DNA of 64,000 bases from Lewinella sp. 4G2 (lineage in GTDB: Bacteria; Bacteroidota; Bacteroidia; Chitinophagales; Saprospiraceae). The translations under genes and the position numbers were made by a program. The stretch covers positions 3,410,001 through 3,474,000 of the forward strand of contig NZ_LVWJ02000014.1 of the NCBI RefSeq assembly GCF_001625015.1, given 5' to 3'. Below the pieces are notes generated by a model that worked only from the letters and a program-made list of their open reading frames with translations, did not search any database and was not told the origin of the DNA. Below are positions 51,472-60,796 of the stretch, piece by piece (within the stretch, counting starts at the first letter, position 1; the number at the start of each line of letters is the position of its first letter).

Positions 51472-53325
51472 ATGAAAAAGTCCCTCACTACCATTCTCAC
51501 TGAAGCCGTCCAACGGGCACTTTCGGAACTCTATGCCACCGACGCCAGCGGCCAGGAAGTTACCCTACAGACTACCCGCCGGGAGTTCGAAGGCGAGTAC
51601 ACGATTGTAACCTTTCCCTTAACGCGAATCGCCCGGAAAAAGCCAGACGTAATCGCCGAAGAACTAGGAGCACACCTGAAAGAAAACGTAGCGGAAGTAG
51701 CCGACTACAACGTTATCAAAGGCTTCCTTAACCTCGTCATCGCGGATAATTATTGGAAAGAGTTTGTGCTGGACGGGCCGCAGAACGCTGACTTCGGCCA
51801 GGCACCCGCCAACGGCGAAAAGGTAGTGGTGGAATTCGCCAGCCCCAACACCAATAAGCCGCTCCACCTTGGGCACATCCGAAACATCCTCCTGGGTTGG
51901 TCCTCCAGCCAGTTGCTAAAGAAGGCTGGCTACGACGTGAAAAATGTACAAATCATTAACGATCGGGGCATCGCGATCTGTAAATCCATGCTCGCCTGGA
52001 AGAAGTTTGGGGAGGGAGCAACGCCCGAGAGTACTGGAAAGAAGCCCGACCATTTTGTCGGTGATTTTTACGTCCTCTTCGAACAGAAGTTCCAGGCGGA
52101 ATACAAGGCTTGGCAATCCACGGAAGAAGGACAGCAGGTTTACCAAAGCTTGGCTAAGGAAGGCGTCTCCGAGGAGAAGTTCTTCAAAGGCTATTCCAAA
52201 AAGTACTTCAACGACTACAGCCAGTTGGGCGCAGAAGCCAAGCAGATGCTCCTCGACTGGGAAGCCGGGGAGGCGGATACCGTCGCCCTCTGGAAAAAAA
52301 TGAATGGCTGGGTCTACGAAGGCTTCGAGGAAACCTACCAGAACCTCGGCGTCACTTTCGATAAACTCTACTACGAATCCGATACCTACAAGCTAGGTAA
52401 GGACATGATCGACCGCGGCCTCGAAAAGGAAGTGTTCCAAAAGCGGGAGGACGGCTCGATTTTTGCCGACCTGACCGACGCCAAGCTCTCCGAAAAAACC
52501 CTCATGCGGGCCGACGGTACGAGTATCTACATTACCCAGGATCTGGGAACGGCCCGGTTACGGTACGACGACTTCGGTGCCAAGCGCATGATCTACGTTG
52601 TGGGTGACGAACAGAACCATCACTTCGCCACGCTCTTCGAACTCCTCAAACGCCTGGAAGAACCCTACGCCAACGGACTCTACCACCTCAGCTACGGCAT
52701 GGTCGACTTACCCACGGGCCGGATGAAAAGCCGGGAGGGCACCATCGTCGACGCTGATGACCTAATGAAAGAGGTCGTCCTGGAAGCTAAACTCGCCAGC
52801 CAGGAACGGGCCGCCACCGAAGGCCTCTCGCAGGAGGAGCAGGACGCGATCATCCGGCAAATCGGGATGGCCGCGCTGAAGTTTCACATCATTAAAGTTG
52901 GCCCCCAGAAACGGATGACCTTCGACCCGAAAGAGTCGGTGGATATGCAGGGGCAAACCGGCCCCTACGTACAGAACGCCTACGTACGGACCCAAGCCGT
53001 ATGGCGGAAAGCGGGATTGGATTATGACGTTTCCGCTGCAGCGGAATACACTGATCTTGCCCCGGCGGAGCGGGAACTGGCCAATCAGTTGTACGCTTTC
53101 CCGGAGCTGATCAAGGACGCCGCGGAGAATAACGACCCTAGCGTCATTGCCATGTACTGCTACGATCTGGCCAAGAGCCTACACAAGTTCTGGCACGATC
53201 ATTCAATCCTGAAAGCGGAGACCCCGGCAGCGATTGCCTTCCGTTTACAATTATGTCGGGCAGTAGGCCACGCGCTTAAATCCGGTATGAACTTGCTTGG
53301 GATCGAGATGCCCACCCGCATGTAG
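51472..53325 (+). CDS. argS: Arginyl-tRNA synthetase
   Basis: 617 aa from ATG 51472. The N-terminal additional domain is followed by class I HLGHIRN (HIGH) after ASPNTNKPL, and GRMKSREGTIV as the KMSKS equivalent. The C-terminal anticodon-binding domain (ELANQLYAFPELIK, RLQLCRAVGHALKSGMNLLGI) is complete. The upstream open frame to 51367 is probably not translated. Confidence 0.97.
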   Translation: MKKSLTTILTEAVQRALSELYATDASGQEVTLQTTRREFEGEYTIVTFPLTRIARKKPDVIAEELGAHLKENVAEVADYNVIKGFLNLVIADNYWKEFVLDGPQNADFGQAPANGEKVVVEFASPNTNKPLHLGHIRNILLGWSSSQLLKKAGYDVKNVQIINDRGIAICKSMLAWKKFGEGATPESTGKKPDHFVGDFYVLFEQKFQAEYKAWQSTEEGQQVYQSLAKEGVSEEKFFKGYSKKYFNDYSQLGAEAKQMLLDWEAGEADTVALWKKMNGWVYEGFEETYQNLGVTFDKLYYESDTYKLGKDMIDRGLEKEVFQKREDGSIFADLTDAKLSEKTLMRADGTSIYITQDLGTARLRYDDFGAKRMIYVVGDEQNHHFATLFELLKRLEEPYANGLYHLSYGMVDLPTGRMKSREGTIVDADDLMKEVVLEAKLASQERAATEGLSQEEQDAIIRQIGMAALKFHIIKVGPQKRMTFDPKESVDMQGQTGPYVQNAYVRTQAVWRKAGLDYDVSAAAEYTDLAPAERELANQLYAFPELIKDAAENNDPSVIAMYCYDLAKSLHKFWHDHSILKAETPAAIAFRLQLCRAVGHALKSGMNLLGIEMPTRM

Positions 53326-53332
53326 AGCAGGT

Positions 53333-53363
53333 TTGTTATTCTCCGTTAGCTGGACTACATTTG
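53333..53363 (+). promoter_or_regulatory. Promoter of the trp leader/operon
   Basis: TTG (53333-53335) and TACATTTG (53356-53363) with 20-nt spacing match the Bacteroidota promoter consensus. The leader ATG is only 4 nt after the -7 box, so the transcript is probably leaderless or nearly so. Confidence 0.75.
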
Positions 53364-53367
53364 CACC

Positions 53368-53427
53368 ATGCACTTATTTACGCACAACACAATTTGGTGG
53401 CAGCATCCTCACTCCCGAGCGATCTGA
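53368..53427 (+). CDS. trpL: trp operon leader peptide (19 aa, tandem Trp codons)
   Basis: MHLFTHNTIWWQHPHSRAI is read from an ATG just after a good promoter and stops with TGA at 53425-53427. Two adjacent TGG codons at 53395-53400 are the hallmark of a ribosome-mediated tryptophan attenuator. It is followed by a small hairpin and then a strong terminator ahead of trpE. No leader peptide of this kind has to be conserved, so the case rests on position, Trp codons and terminator together. Confidence 0.85.
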   Translation: MHLFTHNTIWWQHPHSRAI

Positions 53428-53435
53428 TGCGGCCC

Positions 53436-53451
53436 TGGTTTGCGTAAAACC
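53436..53451 (+). promoter_or_regulatory. Intermediate hairpin of the trp attenuator
   Basis: TGGTTT and AAACCA form a 6-bp stem between the leader peptide and the terminator. It is a candidate for part of the alternative (antiterminator) pairing, which I could not resolve fully by eye. Confidence 0.45.
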
Positions 53452-53462
53452 ATAAAATATTT

Positions 53463-53495
53463 AAGCCCGTCGGTTAGCTCCGGCGGGCTTTTTTT
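53463..53495 (+). terminator. trp attenuator terminator
   Basis: An 11-bp stem (AAGCCCGTCGG with CCGGCGGGCTT, one G-T pair) with loop TTAGCT is followed by seven T residues. It lies 57 nt before the trpE start. Confidence 0.88.
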
Positions 53496-53551
53496 GTGGT
53501 CCTGCAGCTCCACTTAGACCCACCGGCGACTTCCGACATTAATTATTCTCC

Positions 53552-54991
53552 TTGACTGACACAGCTTCCCCGACTACCAAAACAAAGATCACCGTCCGGA
53601 CCACCCGGATGACGGCGGACCACCTGACCCCGGTGCTGCTCTACCTGGCCCTCCGGGATGATTTTACGGACCCCGTTTTGCTGGAATCCAACGAGAGTCG
53701 GGACAACGAACATTACTACTCAGTCATCGGGCTGGAAACACTGGCTTCCTTCCGGGTAGCGGACGGCGTGATCCGAACCGAGGTTGTTGGCCAGCCACTA
53801 GAGACTAAACTGGCAGCTAAGGGTGTCAATACGGTATCCGATACCTTGCAGGCATTTCTGGGCAGTTTTGAGCTGCGGGGAGACGATGCGGATCCGCTCA
53901 TTCAGCAGTTCAACGGCCTGGTGGGGCACACCAATTTTGAAGGGGTCCAGTACTTCGATACCCTCAAGTTTAATAACCCTAAGGTGCTGCGTGCGCCAGA
54001 CATCCGCTACCATCTCTACCGGTACGTATTGGTCTTCCACCACTACCGGGATGAGTTGATGATCATCGAAAACCTGCCCGCTGGTGCTGCCAGCGAGGTC
54101 GAAAAGGTCAAGGCCGCCATCAAACGGGGTGGGGGAGTGCATCCCTTTCGCCGGCTTGGCGAAGAGTCATCTAACCTGTCCGATCAGGACTTTAAAAACA
54201 TGGTGGCGAAAGGGAAATACCACTGCCGCCGTGGGGACGTTTTTCAATTGGTCCTCAGCCGCCAGTTCATGCAGCATTTTCGGGGGGATGAATTCCAGGT
54301 CTACCGTGCCCTCCGCAGTATTAATCCCAGCCCATACCTCTTCTACTTCGACTACGGAGATTACCGGATCATGGGGTCGAGCCCCGAGAGCCAAATGGTA
54401 ATTGCAAAGGGGCGGGCAACGGTCAATCCCATCGCGGGTACCTACCGCAGGACTGGTAACCCCGCCGAAGACAAACGCGCAACCGAAAAACTACTGGCGG
54501 ACCCCAAAGAAAATGCCGAGCACGTCATGCTGGTGGACCTGGCTCGTAACGACTTGAGCCGCCATACCAAAAAGGTACGCGTTGAAAGTTTACGGGAGGT
54601 GCACTATTACAGCCACGTCATTCACCTCGTCTCTACGGTTGTTGGGGACTTGGAATCAACCAATGAGACAGTCCGGATTTTTGGCGACACTTTTCCCGCC
54701 GGAACGCTTTCCGGCGCGCCAAAATATCGGGCGATGGAACTGATCAATCAGTACGAGAACCAGCAACGTGGCTTCTACGGTGGCGCAATTGGTTTGATCA
54801 CTTTTGACGGTGGGATGAACCAGGCGATCCTGATCCGCTCCTTCTTTAGCCAGGATAATACGCTGTACTACCAGGCGGGGGCGGGAATAGTAGCTGCCTC
54901 CAACGAGGAGAGTGAATGTCAGGAGGTCTACAACAAGTTGGGAGCCCTCACGAAGGCGTTAGATAAGGCGGAAGATTTACCATTGATCTAA
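53552..54991 (+). CDS. trpE: Anthranilate synthase component I
   Basis: 479 aa from a TTG start; the only other option, ATG 53609, would cut into the conserved N-terminus, and a TAA lies just upstream. The feedback-site motif LLES is present (VLLESNES), and the chorismate-binding core has FQLVLSRQF, IAGTYRRTGNP, HVMLVDLARNDL, FPAGTLSGAPK and YYQAGAGIVAAS. It forms anthranilate from chorismate with TrpG in the cytosol. First gene of the attenuated operon. Confidence 0.95.
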   Translation: MTDTASPTTKTKITVRTTRMTADHLTPVLLYLALRDDFTDPVLLESNESRDNEHYYSVIGLETLASFRVADGVIRTEVVGQPLETKLAAKGVNTVSDTLQAFLGSFELRGDDADPLIQQFNGLVGHTNFEGVQYFDTLKFNNPKVLRAPDIRYHLYRYVLVFHHYRDELMIIENLPAGAASEVEKVKAAIKRGGGVHPFRRLGEESSNLSDQDFKNMVAKGKYHCRRGDVFQLVLSRQFMQHFRGDEFQVYRALRSINPSPYLFYFDYGDYRIMGSSPESQMVIAKGRATVNPIAGTYRRTGNPAEDKRATEKLLADPKENAEHVMLVDLARNDLSRHTKKVRVESLREVHYYSHVIHLVSTVVGDLESTNETVRIFGDTFPAGTLSGAPKYRAMELINQYENQQRGFYGGAIGLITFDGGMNQAILIRSFFSQDNTLYYQAGAGIVAASNEESECQEVYNKLGALTKALDKAEDLPLI

Positions 54992-55054
54992 TTTAGTTGC
55001 CGCCGATATTCAATAGATGGCACATTTGTTTTACTCATCCAAAATTTTCTCATT

Positions 55055-55657
55055 TTGAAAATACTTGTTCTTGATAATTACGACTCGTTTGTCTACAACC
55101 TCGTCCAGTACATCGAGGAAGAGGTAGGGGAGTCCATCGATGTCTTTAGAAACGATGAGATTGATCTTGATGAAATAGCGAAGTATGATCTCATCGTACT
55201 TTCTCCAGGGCCTGGAATTCCGGAGGAAGCCGGCATCATGCCCAACCTGATCAAAAACTACGCTGCTGAAAAAGTCATCTTTGGTGTTTGCCTCGGCCAT
55301 CAGGCGATTGGAGAAGCCTTTGGCGGTGAGCTCGTGAATTTGGACCAGGTGTACCACGGTATTGAAACCACCATGGAACGCTCGACTGATGACGACGTGA
55401 TCTTTGCGGAAATTCCAAAAGCCTTCAACGCCGGCCGTTACCACAGCTGGGTGATTGATCCGCAAACGATGCCCGCCGAATTGGTGCAAACTGCCACCGG
55501 CGAATTTGGCGGCGTGATGGCCCTCCAGCACCGTGAGTATCCAATATTCGGCGTGCAGTTTCACCCCGAGAGCATTATGACGGAACACGGACGGGTGATG
55601 ATCAAAAATCTCATCAACTTTACCAAAAGCAGAATGGCTTCGCTCATCAAAGCTTAG
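55055..55657 (+). CDS. trpG: Anthranilate synthase component II (glutamine amidotransferase)
   Basis: 200 aa from TTG 55055 (ILVLDNYDSFVYNLVQYI). Class I amidotransferase motifs: LSPGPGIPEEAG, FGVCLGHQAIGEAFGG with the catalytic Cys, and FGVQFHPESI with His/Glu. It supplies ammonia to TrpE and might also serve PabB. It lies 63 nt after trpE and 26 nt before trpB. Confidence 0.95.
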   Translation: MKILVLDNYDSFVYNLVQYIEEEVGESIDVFRNDEIDLDEIAKYDLIVLSPGPGIPEEAGIMPNLIKNYAAEKVIFGVCLGHQAIGEAFGGELVNLDQVYHGIETTMERSTDDDVIFAEIPKAFNAGRYHSWVIDPQTMPAELVQTATGEFGGVMALQHREYPIFGVQFHPESIMTEHGRVMIKNLINFTKSRMASLIKA

Positions 55658-55683
55658 TAGTAAGTGCAAGTAAATAAACTACC

Positions 55684-56889
55684 ATGACAAAGAGACCCCA
55701 CATCGACGTTGACGAGCGCGGCTACTACGGTCGGTTCGGTGGCGCCTACATCCCAGAGATGTTGCACCCCAACATTGAAGAGCTGCGTAAAACCTACCGC
55801 GAAATGACGGCGGACCCCGCCTTCAAGCAGGAATTTGACGACTTGCTCAAGGACTACGTCGGGCGGCCAAGTCCACTCTATTTTGCCAAGCGTATGAGTG
55901 AGCACTTTGGCACACAGATCTACCTGAAAAGGGAAGACCTTAACCACACCGGCGCCCACAAGATCAACAATACCATCGGGCAAATTCTTGTTGCCCAGCG
56001 CCTCGGTAAGAAGCGCATCATCGCCGAAACCGGTGCGGGGCAACACGGCGTTGCCACGGCTACGGTATGTGCCCTCGTCGGTCTCCAGTGCATCGTATAC
56101 ATGGGAGAGGTCGACATCGCCCGCCAGGCACCTAACGTTGCCCGCATGCGGATGCTCGGTGCGGAAGTTCGCCCTGCCATGAGTGGTTCCCGGACCCTCA
56201 AGGATGCCACAAATGAGGCCATTCGCGACTGGATCAACAACCCGGAGGATACCCACTACATCATCGGCTCCGTGGTTGGTCCGCATCCGTATCCGGATAT
56301 GGTAGCGCGTTTCCAATCCGTCATCTCCGAAGAGATGAAATGGCAGCTTCAAGAAAAGCTGGGCCGCGATTATCCGGATGCCGTTGTCGCCTGCGTTGGG
56401 GGCGGGAGCAACGCCGCCGGCGCATTCTACCACTACCTCAACGACGACCGGGTGCGCCTCGTCTCCGTGGAAGCGGCTGGCCTTGGTGTTCACTCCGGTG
56501 AAAGCGCGGCTACCTCCGTCCTCGGCACGGAAGGGATCATTCACGGATCACGCACCCTGCTCATGCAGACGGACGATGGCCAAATCGTGGAACCCTACAG
56601 CATCTCCGCAGGCCTGGATTATCCCGGCATCGGGCCGCTCCACGCGTTCCTGATTGACAGCAAACGGGCGGAAGCCATTGCGGTTACCGACGAAGATGCG
56701 CTCGCCGCCGCTCTGTTCTGTTCCCGTACCGAAGGCATCATCCCCGCCCTTGAAACGGCCCACGCTTTCGCTGCTCTGGATCAGATGGAGTATGGCCCGG
56801 ACGACGTCATCGTGGTTTGCCTCAGTGGTCGCGGGGATAAGGACCTCGCCGCCTTTTCTACTTACCTCGATCAAAGCGATGCCCAATGA
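55684..56889 (+). CDS. trpB: Tryptophan synthase beta chain
   Basis: 401 aa TrpB1-type: [28 protein letters not shown] (PLP Lys), [21 protein letters not shown], and [12 protein letters not shown]. It joins indole with serine. Its stop overlaps the trpA start by 4 nt (ATGA). Confidence 0.97.
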   Translation: MTKRPHIDVDERGYYGRFGGAYIPEMLHPNIEELRKTYREMTADPAFKQEFDDLLKDYVGRPSPLYFAKRMSEHFGTQIYLKREDLNHTGAHKINNTIGQILVAQRLGKKRIIAETGAGQHGVATATVCALVGLQCIVYMGEVDIARQAPNVARMRMLGAEVRPAMSGSRTLKDATNEAIRDWINNPEDTHYIIGSVVGPHPYPDMVARFQSVISEEMKWQLQEKLGRDYPDAVVACVGGGSNAAGAFYHYLNDDRVRLVSVEAAGLGVHSGESAATSVLGTEGIIHGSRTLLMQTDDGQIVEPYSISAGLDYPGIGPLHAFLIDSKRAEAIAVTDEDALAAALFCSRTEGIIPALETAHAFAALDQMEYGPDDVIVVCLSGRGDKDLAAFSTYLDQSDAQ

Positions 56890-57668
56890 ATCGACTCACA
56901 AAACTCTTTCAGGAGAAATCCAGCAACCTGCTAAACGTCTACTTCACGGCTGGCTACCCAAAATTGAATGATACCGTCGAGATCATCACCAGTTTGGCTG
57001 ATGCGGGGGCAGATCTCATCGAAGTCGGGGTCCCGTACTCCGACCCGATGGCCGACGGCGAGACTATTCAGAAGAGTAGCATGCAAGCGCTGAATAACGG
57101 CCTTACGCTGGACATACTTTTCCAGCAACTCAAAGAAGCCCGCGCCAAAACGCAGGTCCCAATGGTCTTGATGGGCTACTTCAACCAAGTGATGCAATAC
57201 GGAATGGAGCGCTTCGCCAAAGCCGCCAAGGAAGCTGGTGCGGATGGACTGATTTTACCCGATCTACCCGTATTCGAGTACGAACAAGAATTCCGGCCCA
57301 TCGCGGAGAAGTATGATCTCCAGGTGACCTTTCTCATCACGCCTCAGACTACGGAGGAGCGTATTCAGCAAATCGGTGCGCTTTCCACGGGCTTCATCTA
57401 CGTGGTATCGAGCAGCAGCATCACCGGTAAGGCAGGAGAGATTACGGAGGAGCAGAAAGCCTATTTCGCGCGTATTGCCGCGCTCGATCTACCTCAACCG
57501 AAACTCATCGGCTTTGGAATTAGTGACGCCAAATCATTCCGGACCGCCTGTGAATACGCGAACGGTGCCATCATCGGAAGTGCCTTCATTCGTGCGCTTG
57601 CGGGGCAGGAAGACGTCGCCACAGCAACGGAACGCTTCGTCCACGGCATTCTGGAACCCGTTGCTTAG
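56886..57668 (+). CDS. trpA: Tryptophan synthase alpha chain
   Basis: 260 aa TIM barrel with [25 protein letters not shown] (catalytic Glu/Asp), [21 protein letters not shown], and SSSSITGK. It releases indole from indole-3-glycerol phosphate. It is coupled to trpB by ATGA overlap and to miaA by a one-base overlap (TAGTG). Confidence 0.97.
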   Translation: MNRLTKLFQEKSSNLLNVYFTAGYPKLNDTVEIITSLADAGADLIEVGVPYSDPMADGETIQKSSMQALNNGLTLDILFQQLKEARAKTQVPMVLMGYFNQVMQYGMERFAKAAKEAGADGLILPDLPVFEYEQEFRPIAEKYDLQVTFLITPQTTEERIQQIGALSTGFIYVVSSSSITGKAGEITEEQKAYFARIAALDLPQPKLIGFGISDAKSFRTACEYANGAIIGSAFIRALAGQEDVATATERFVHGILEPVA

Positions 57669-58561
57669 TGGACCAACGCACCAAGCTAATCGTCGTTGGT
57701 GGGCCCACCGCTAGTGGGAAGACCAGGCTCGCCATCGAACTCGCTCAGCATTACGGGACGGAGATCATCAGCGGTGATAGTCGGCAGTTCTACCGGGAGA
57801 TGTCCATCGGTAACGCGCGGCCGAATGCATCAGAATTAGCGGCTGCGCCCCATCATTTTATCGCGGACCGAAGCGTCACGGAGCCACTCGCTGCCGGCCG
57901 GTTCGCCGCCGAAGCGCTCGAACTGTACCAACAAAAGTTTACTACCGTCAGTCACCTCATCCTCGTGGGGGGCAGTGGTTTATTTCTCCGCGCGTTTGCC
58001 GAAGGCCTGGACGAATTTCCTGCAGTGACCAATGCGGCGCGGTCGCAGGTGCAAAGCTGGTGGGATGGGGGAGGCCTCGAAGAATTGTTGACCCACCTGA
58101 ATACGCTGGATCCGAACTACGCGAAGGTAGTTGACCGCCAAAATCAGCGACGGGTACAAAGGGCGCTCGAAGTAAGTGTGACGGCGGGTCTACCTTACTC
58201 CTCCTTCCTGGGGAAGCGCCCACAGCGGCCCTTCCAACCCATCTACCTGACGACAGATCTTCTCCGACCGGAGCTGTACGACCGGATCAACCGCCGCGTA
58301 GATCTGATGCTGGAGGCTGGACTACAGGAGGAGGTTAAGTCCCTCAGTAAATACCGCCAACTAGCTTCCCTGCAAACCGTCGGCTACCGGGAGTGGTGGC
58401 CCTACTTTGCTGGGGAGTATGATCTAGAGCGAACGGTTGAACTCATCAAACAGAACAGCCGCCGCTACGCTAAGCGACAGGTGACCTGGTTCAAGAAAGA
58501 TAACCTCTACGCACCTGTGCAAAATCTGGCGGAGGCCGTTCGTATTATTGACAAAACTTAA
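57668..58561 (+). CDS. miaA: tRNA dimethylallyltransferase
   Basis: 297 aa from GTG 57668, sharing its first G with the trpA TAG. P-loop GGPTASGKT, DSRQFYREMSIG, PHHFIAD and KRQVTWFKKD. It adds a dimethylallyl group to A37 of tRNAs reading UNN codons, including tRNA-Trp. Its position as the last gene of the trp operon puts it under the same attenuation. Confidence 0.95.
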   Translation: MDQRTKLIVVGGPTASGKTRLAIELAQHYGTEIISGDSRQFYREMSIGNARPNASELAAAPHHFIADRSVTEPLAAGRFAAEALELYQQKFTTVSHLILVGGSGLFLRAFAEGLDEFPAVTNAARSQVQSWWDGGGLEELLTHLNTLDPNYAKVVDRQNQRRVQRALEVSVTAGLPYSSFLGKRPQRPFQPIYLTTDLLRPELYDRINRRVDLMLEAGLQEEVKSLSKYRQLASLQTVGYREWWPYFAGEYDLERTVELIKQNSRRYAKRQVTWFKKDNLYAPVQNLAEAVRIIDKT

Positions 58562-58568
58562 CGAAGGT

Positions 58569-59777
58569 CTATTCGCCTCCCTTGCTGTAGCTTTCGAGGT
58601 ACCCGTACTTCGGTCCTAGCTCTCCACCGACGGTGATGCTGGCGCGATCCAGAATGTCGGATTGGTCCTTTTCAAACTCAGGCAGGATCTTCTTGATGAA
58701 GGTAGCCCCGAAGGCTGCACTGGCATCGCGCGGCAATTCGCTGGGCAGGTTATCGATGGACATGACGTCGATGCAATCATCCCGGTAGGCATCCGTAGCC
58801 TTACCGGTTTGGGGATCATAACCGAAAACCGGCTCCGCAATCGTGGAAGCATACAACGTTGAGGGAACCGATGCTGCCGGCGCAATGTCACAGGTGACGT
58901 CACCGATCACTTTGATACGGAAATCATCACCTTTCATTTCCTCTTTGGTGAAGAAGGCCGGAGCCTTACCATCCCAGAAAATGCCGTTCACGAATACATC
59001 CGACATGGCGGCAAAGGGGGCAAATTTACTGATGAATGCTTCCCCGTCAGCGTAGAACTCCTGCTTGGTGAAGTCTTCGCCGTTGGGTAAAGCTGCGTAG
59101 TCTTTTACTTTCAGCTGAGTAAACACAGATTTGCCTTTTCCGTCCAGATAGTCCTCGGGAGTCACCTTTTCGAATCCTATGTCGGTGAGTACCTGAGCCG
59201 CACCTTTTCCAACTCTTCCGGTACCGGTGAGTACGACCCGTATAGGCGGTAATTCCAGTTTAGCGTAGGCTTCCTTAGCGGCTTCGTAATCAAACAGGTC
59301 TTTGAGGCGGGGGAGGAAGAAGGCTCCGGTCCGGTTGCCGTAGGTCCAAATAGCGTTGTGGGCGCCCACCATGCCAGCCCAGTAGCCAAAGGCGATCAGG
59401 CGCCGCCCTCGGTCATCAGTAAGGTATTCGTAATCGATCATCCGGATGCCTTTATCCAAGAGGGCCCGCATCAGCTTCTGGTTATACGGTTGCTCTTTAG
59501 CGACGTGGGCGAAAAAGCAGTAGGTCTTCCCCGGAATGAGTTGATCGATCGGTACTTCCTTTACGCCTAGTAGCAACTCCCGGTCATTGATGTCCTCAAC
59601 GATGGGGACGCCCAAATCCGCGTATTCACTGTCTTTGAAGACGCGCCCTTCGCTGGGTTGCACTACGATGTCGATACCCCGACTTTTTAGTTCCGCTACC
59701 TGTTCGGGAGTTAACGGCACCCGGCTATCTGGTGGGACTTTTCCTTCTCGGATTACGGCGATGGTAGGGTAGGGCAT
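58569..59777 (-). CDS. AlaDH/PNT-type NAD-dependent dehydrogenase (saccharopine dehydrogenase Lys1-like)
   Basis: 402 aa from ATG 59777 (PYPTIAVIREGKVPPDSRVP). The N-terminal half is the AlaDH/PNT N-domain (LTPEQVAELKSRG, FFAHVAKEQPYNQ). The NAD domain is marked by RVVLTGTGRVGKGAAQVL, and IGDVTCDIAPAASVPSTL is the C-terminal signature. Sequence fits the lysine-forming saccharopine dehydrogenase-like branch more than true alanine dehydrogenase, but the substrate is not proven. Confidence 0.85.
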   Translation of the reverse strand: MPYPTIAVIREGKVPPDSRVPLTPEQVAELKSRGIDIVVQPSEGRVFKDSEYADLGVPIVEDINDRELLLGVKEVPIDQLIPGKTYCFFAHVAKEQPYNQKLMRALLDKGIRMIDYEYLTDDRGRRLIAFGYWAGMVGAHNAIWTYGNRTGAFFLPRLKDLFDYEAAKEAYAKLELPPIRVVLTGTGRVGKGAAQVLTDIGFEKVTPEDYLDGKGKSVFTQLKVKDYAALPNGEDFTKQEFYADGEAFISKFAPFAAMSDVFVNGIFWDGKAPAFFTKEEMKGDDFRIKVIGDVTCDIAPAASVPSTLYASTIAEPVFGYDPQTGKATDAYRDDCIDVMSIDNLPSELPRDASAAFGATFIKKILPEFEKDQSDILDRASITVGGELGPKYGYLESYSKGGE

Positions 59778-59798
59778 TGTTAGTCTTTTTACTGCCGC

Positions 59799-59806
59799 CA
59801 AAGGTA
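59799..59806 (-). promoter_or_regulatory. Putative -7 box (TACCTTTG) for the AlaDH/PNT gene
   Basis: Exact TAnnTTTG on the minus strand, 21 nt before the ATG 59777; no -33 TTG at the proper distance. Confidence 0.5.
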
Positions 59807-59850
59807 ATTGCTTTGGGACAAGGATGCCTTTTCCATTTATGATTGTTGGA

Positions 59851-59884
59851 GAGACTTTAGACGTTGGATTTTAGATTTTAGACA
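59851..59884. repeat. Degenerate heptad-period repeat
   Basis: AGACTTT-AGACGTT-GGATTTT-AGATTTT-AGAC; the reverse complement nearly matches the tract at 436-469. It lies between two minus-strand genes. Confidence 0.6.
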
Positions 59885-59924
59885 GCGCCGTCTGAGCTTT
59901 AAAATCTAACTTAATAAGGTCTCA

Positions 59925-60701
59925 TTACGGGACGGGCACCTGCCCTTGCACCGGCGGGAGCTTTCGAAACCTATCCGCCCAACCAATGTCAAGCAGTGTG
60001 TACCTGCTTGAGAGGCGGTCTTGAAGGTAATAGACGGAGATGGCTACGAGCAGGCCCAGGACGGCTCCAGCGGTCACGTCTCGCAAGAAATGATAGAGCA
60101 GGTACATTCGGCTGAAGCCTACCATGACCGCGATGGCTAGACAGACCAAAGACACGCTCAATTTGCCGCGGCGGGCGTTGAAGGCGAGAAATCCATACAG
60201 CGCAAAAGCGGAGGCGGTATGCCCGCTGGGGAAGCTGCTGAAGGCGTCCCAACTGCGCCATTCTTCTTCGAAGTGGTTCAGGCCGTGCCAGACCTCCTCG
60301 TAATTATCGAAGAACCAACGCATGGGGCGGGCCTGGCCGAAGTATAGTTTCGCTAAGCCCGCCAGGATGCCGGCGACCGCGCCACTCACCACGGAAAAGA
60401 TCGCCTTCCGGTAGCTGAAGGCACTTACAATCAGAACGACGGCAACGTAAGCGACAGGCTCGGCGAAGTGAGTCCCAACCTTAAAAAAGACATCGTAAGC
60501 AGGGCGGCGTAGCTGATTGATGGCAATTAGGGCATCCCCCTGGTTGGAAGTGAACAACAAGTAAGAGTTACCCAGCACCAGCAGAAGCGCCACCACCAGA
60601 AAAGGCCAGTTTTGCTTAGCAAACTGACTGGGCCAGCGTTCCGTCCGGACTTGGGGTTTGGGGGCGATCATCGGGTCGCAATATCGGGCTTCCGTGAGCA
60701 T
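59925..60701 (-). CDS. PAP2 family phosphatase, membrane-bound
   Basis: 258 aa with five or six membrane segments and the three PAP2 motifs: KLYFGQARPMR, FPSGHTASAF and SRMYLLYHFLRDVTAG (Arg/His/Asp). Members dephosphorylate phosphatidate, undecaprenyl pyrophosphate or related lipids. ATG 60671 is an alternative start. Substrate undetermined. Confidence 0.91.
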   Translation of the reverse strand: MLTEARYCDPMIAPKPQVRTERWPSQFAKQNWPFLVVALLLVLGNSYLLFTSNQGDALIAINQLRRPAYDVFFKVGTHFAEPVAYVAVVLIVSAFSYRKAIFSVVSGAVAGILAGLAKLYFGQARPMRWFFDNYEEVWHGLNHFEEEWRSWDAFSSFPSGHTASAFALYGFLAFNARRGKLSVSLVCLAIAVMVGFSRMYLLYHFLRDVTAGAVLGLLVAISVYYLQDRLSSRYTLLDIGWADRFRKLPPVQGQVPVP

Positions 60702-60796
60702 TCCCCTGCAACAACCTCCCCGTGTTGTTCCCTGTCCGTCACTTCAGGTATCCTACTAAGTATCCGCTACCGTCCACCGTTTGGTAATTACCCTTT

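Noticed and set aside
55031-56544. Two minus-strand frames (212 and 296 aa) opposite trpG and trpB
   Set aside because: Both cover well-conserved trp genes entirely and read as antisense of their motifs.
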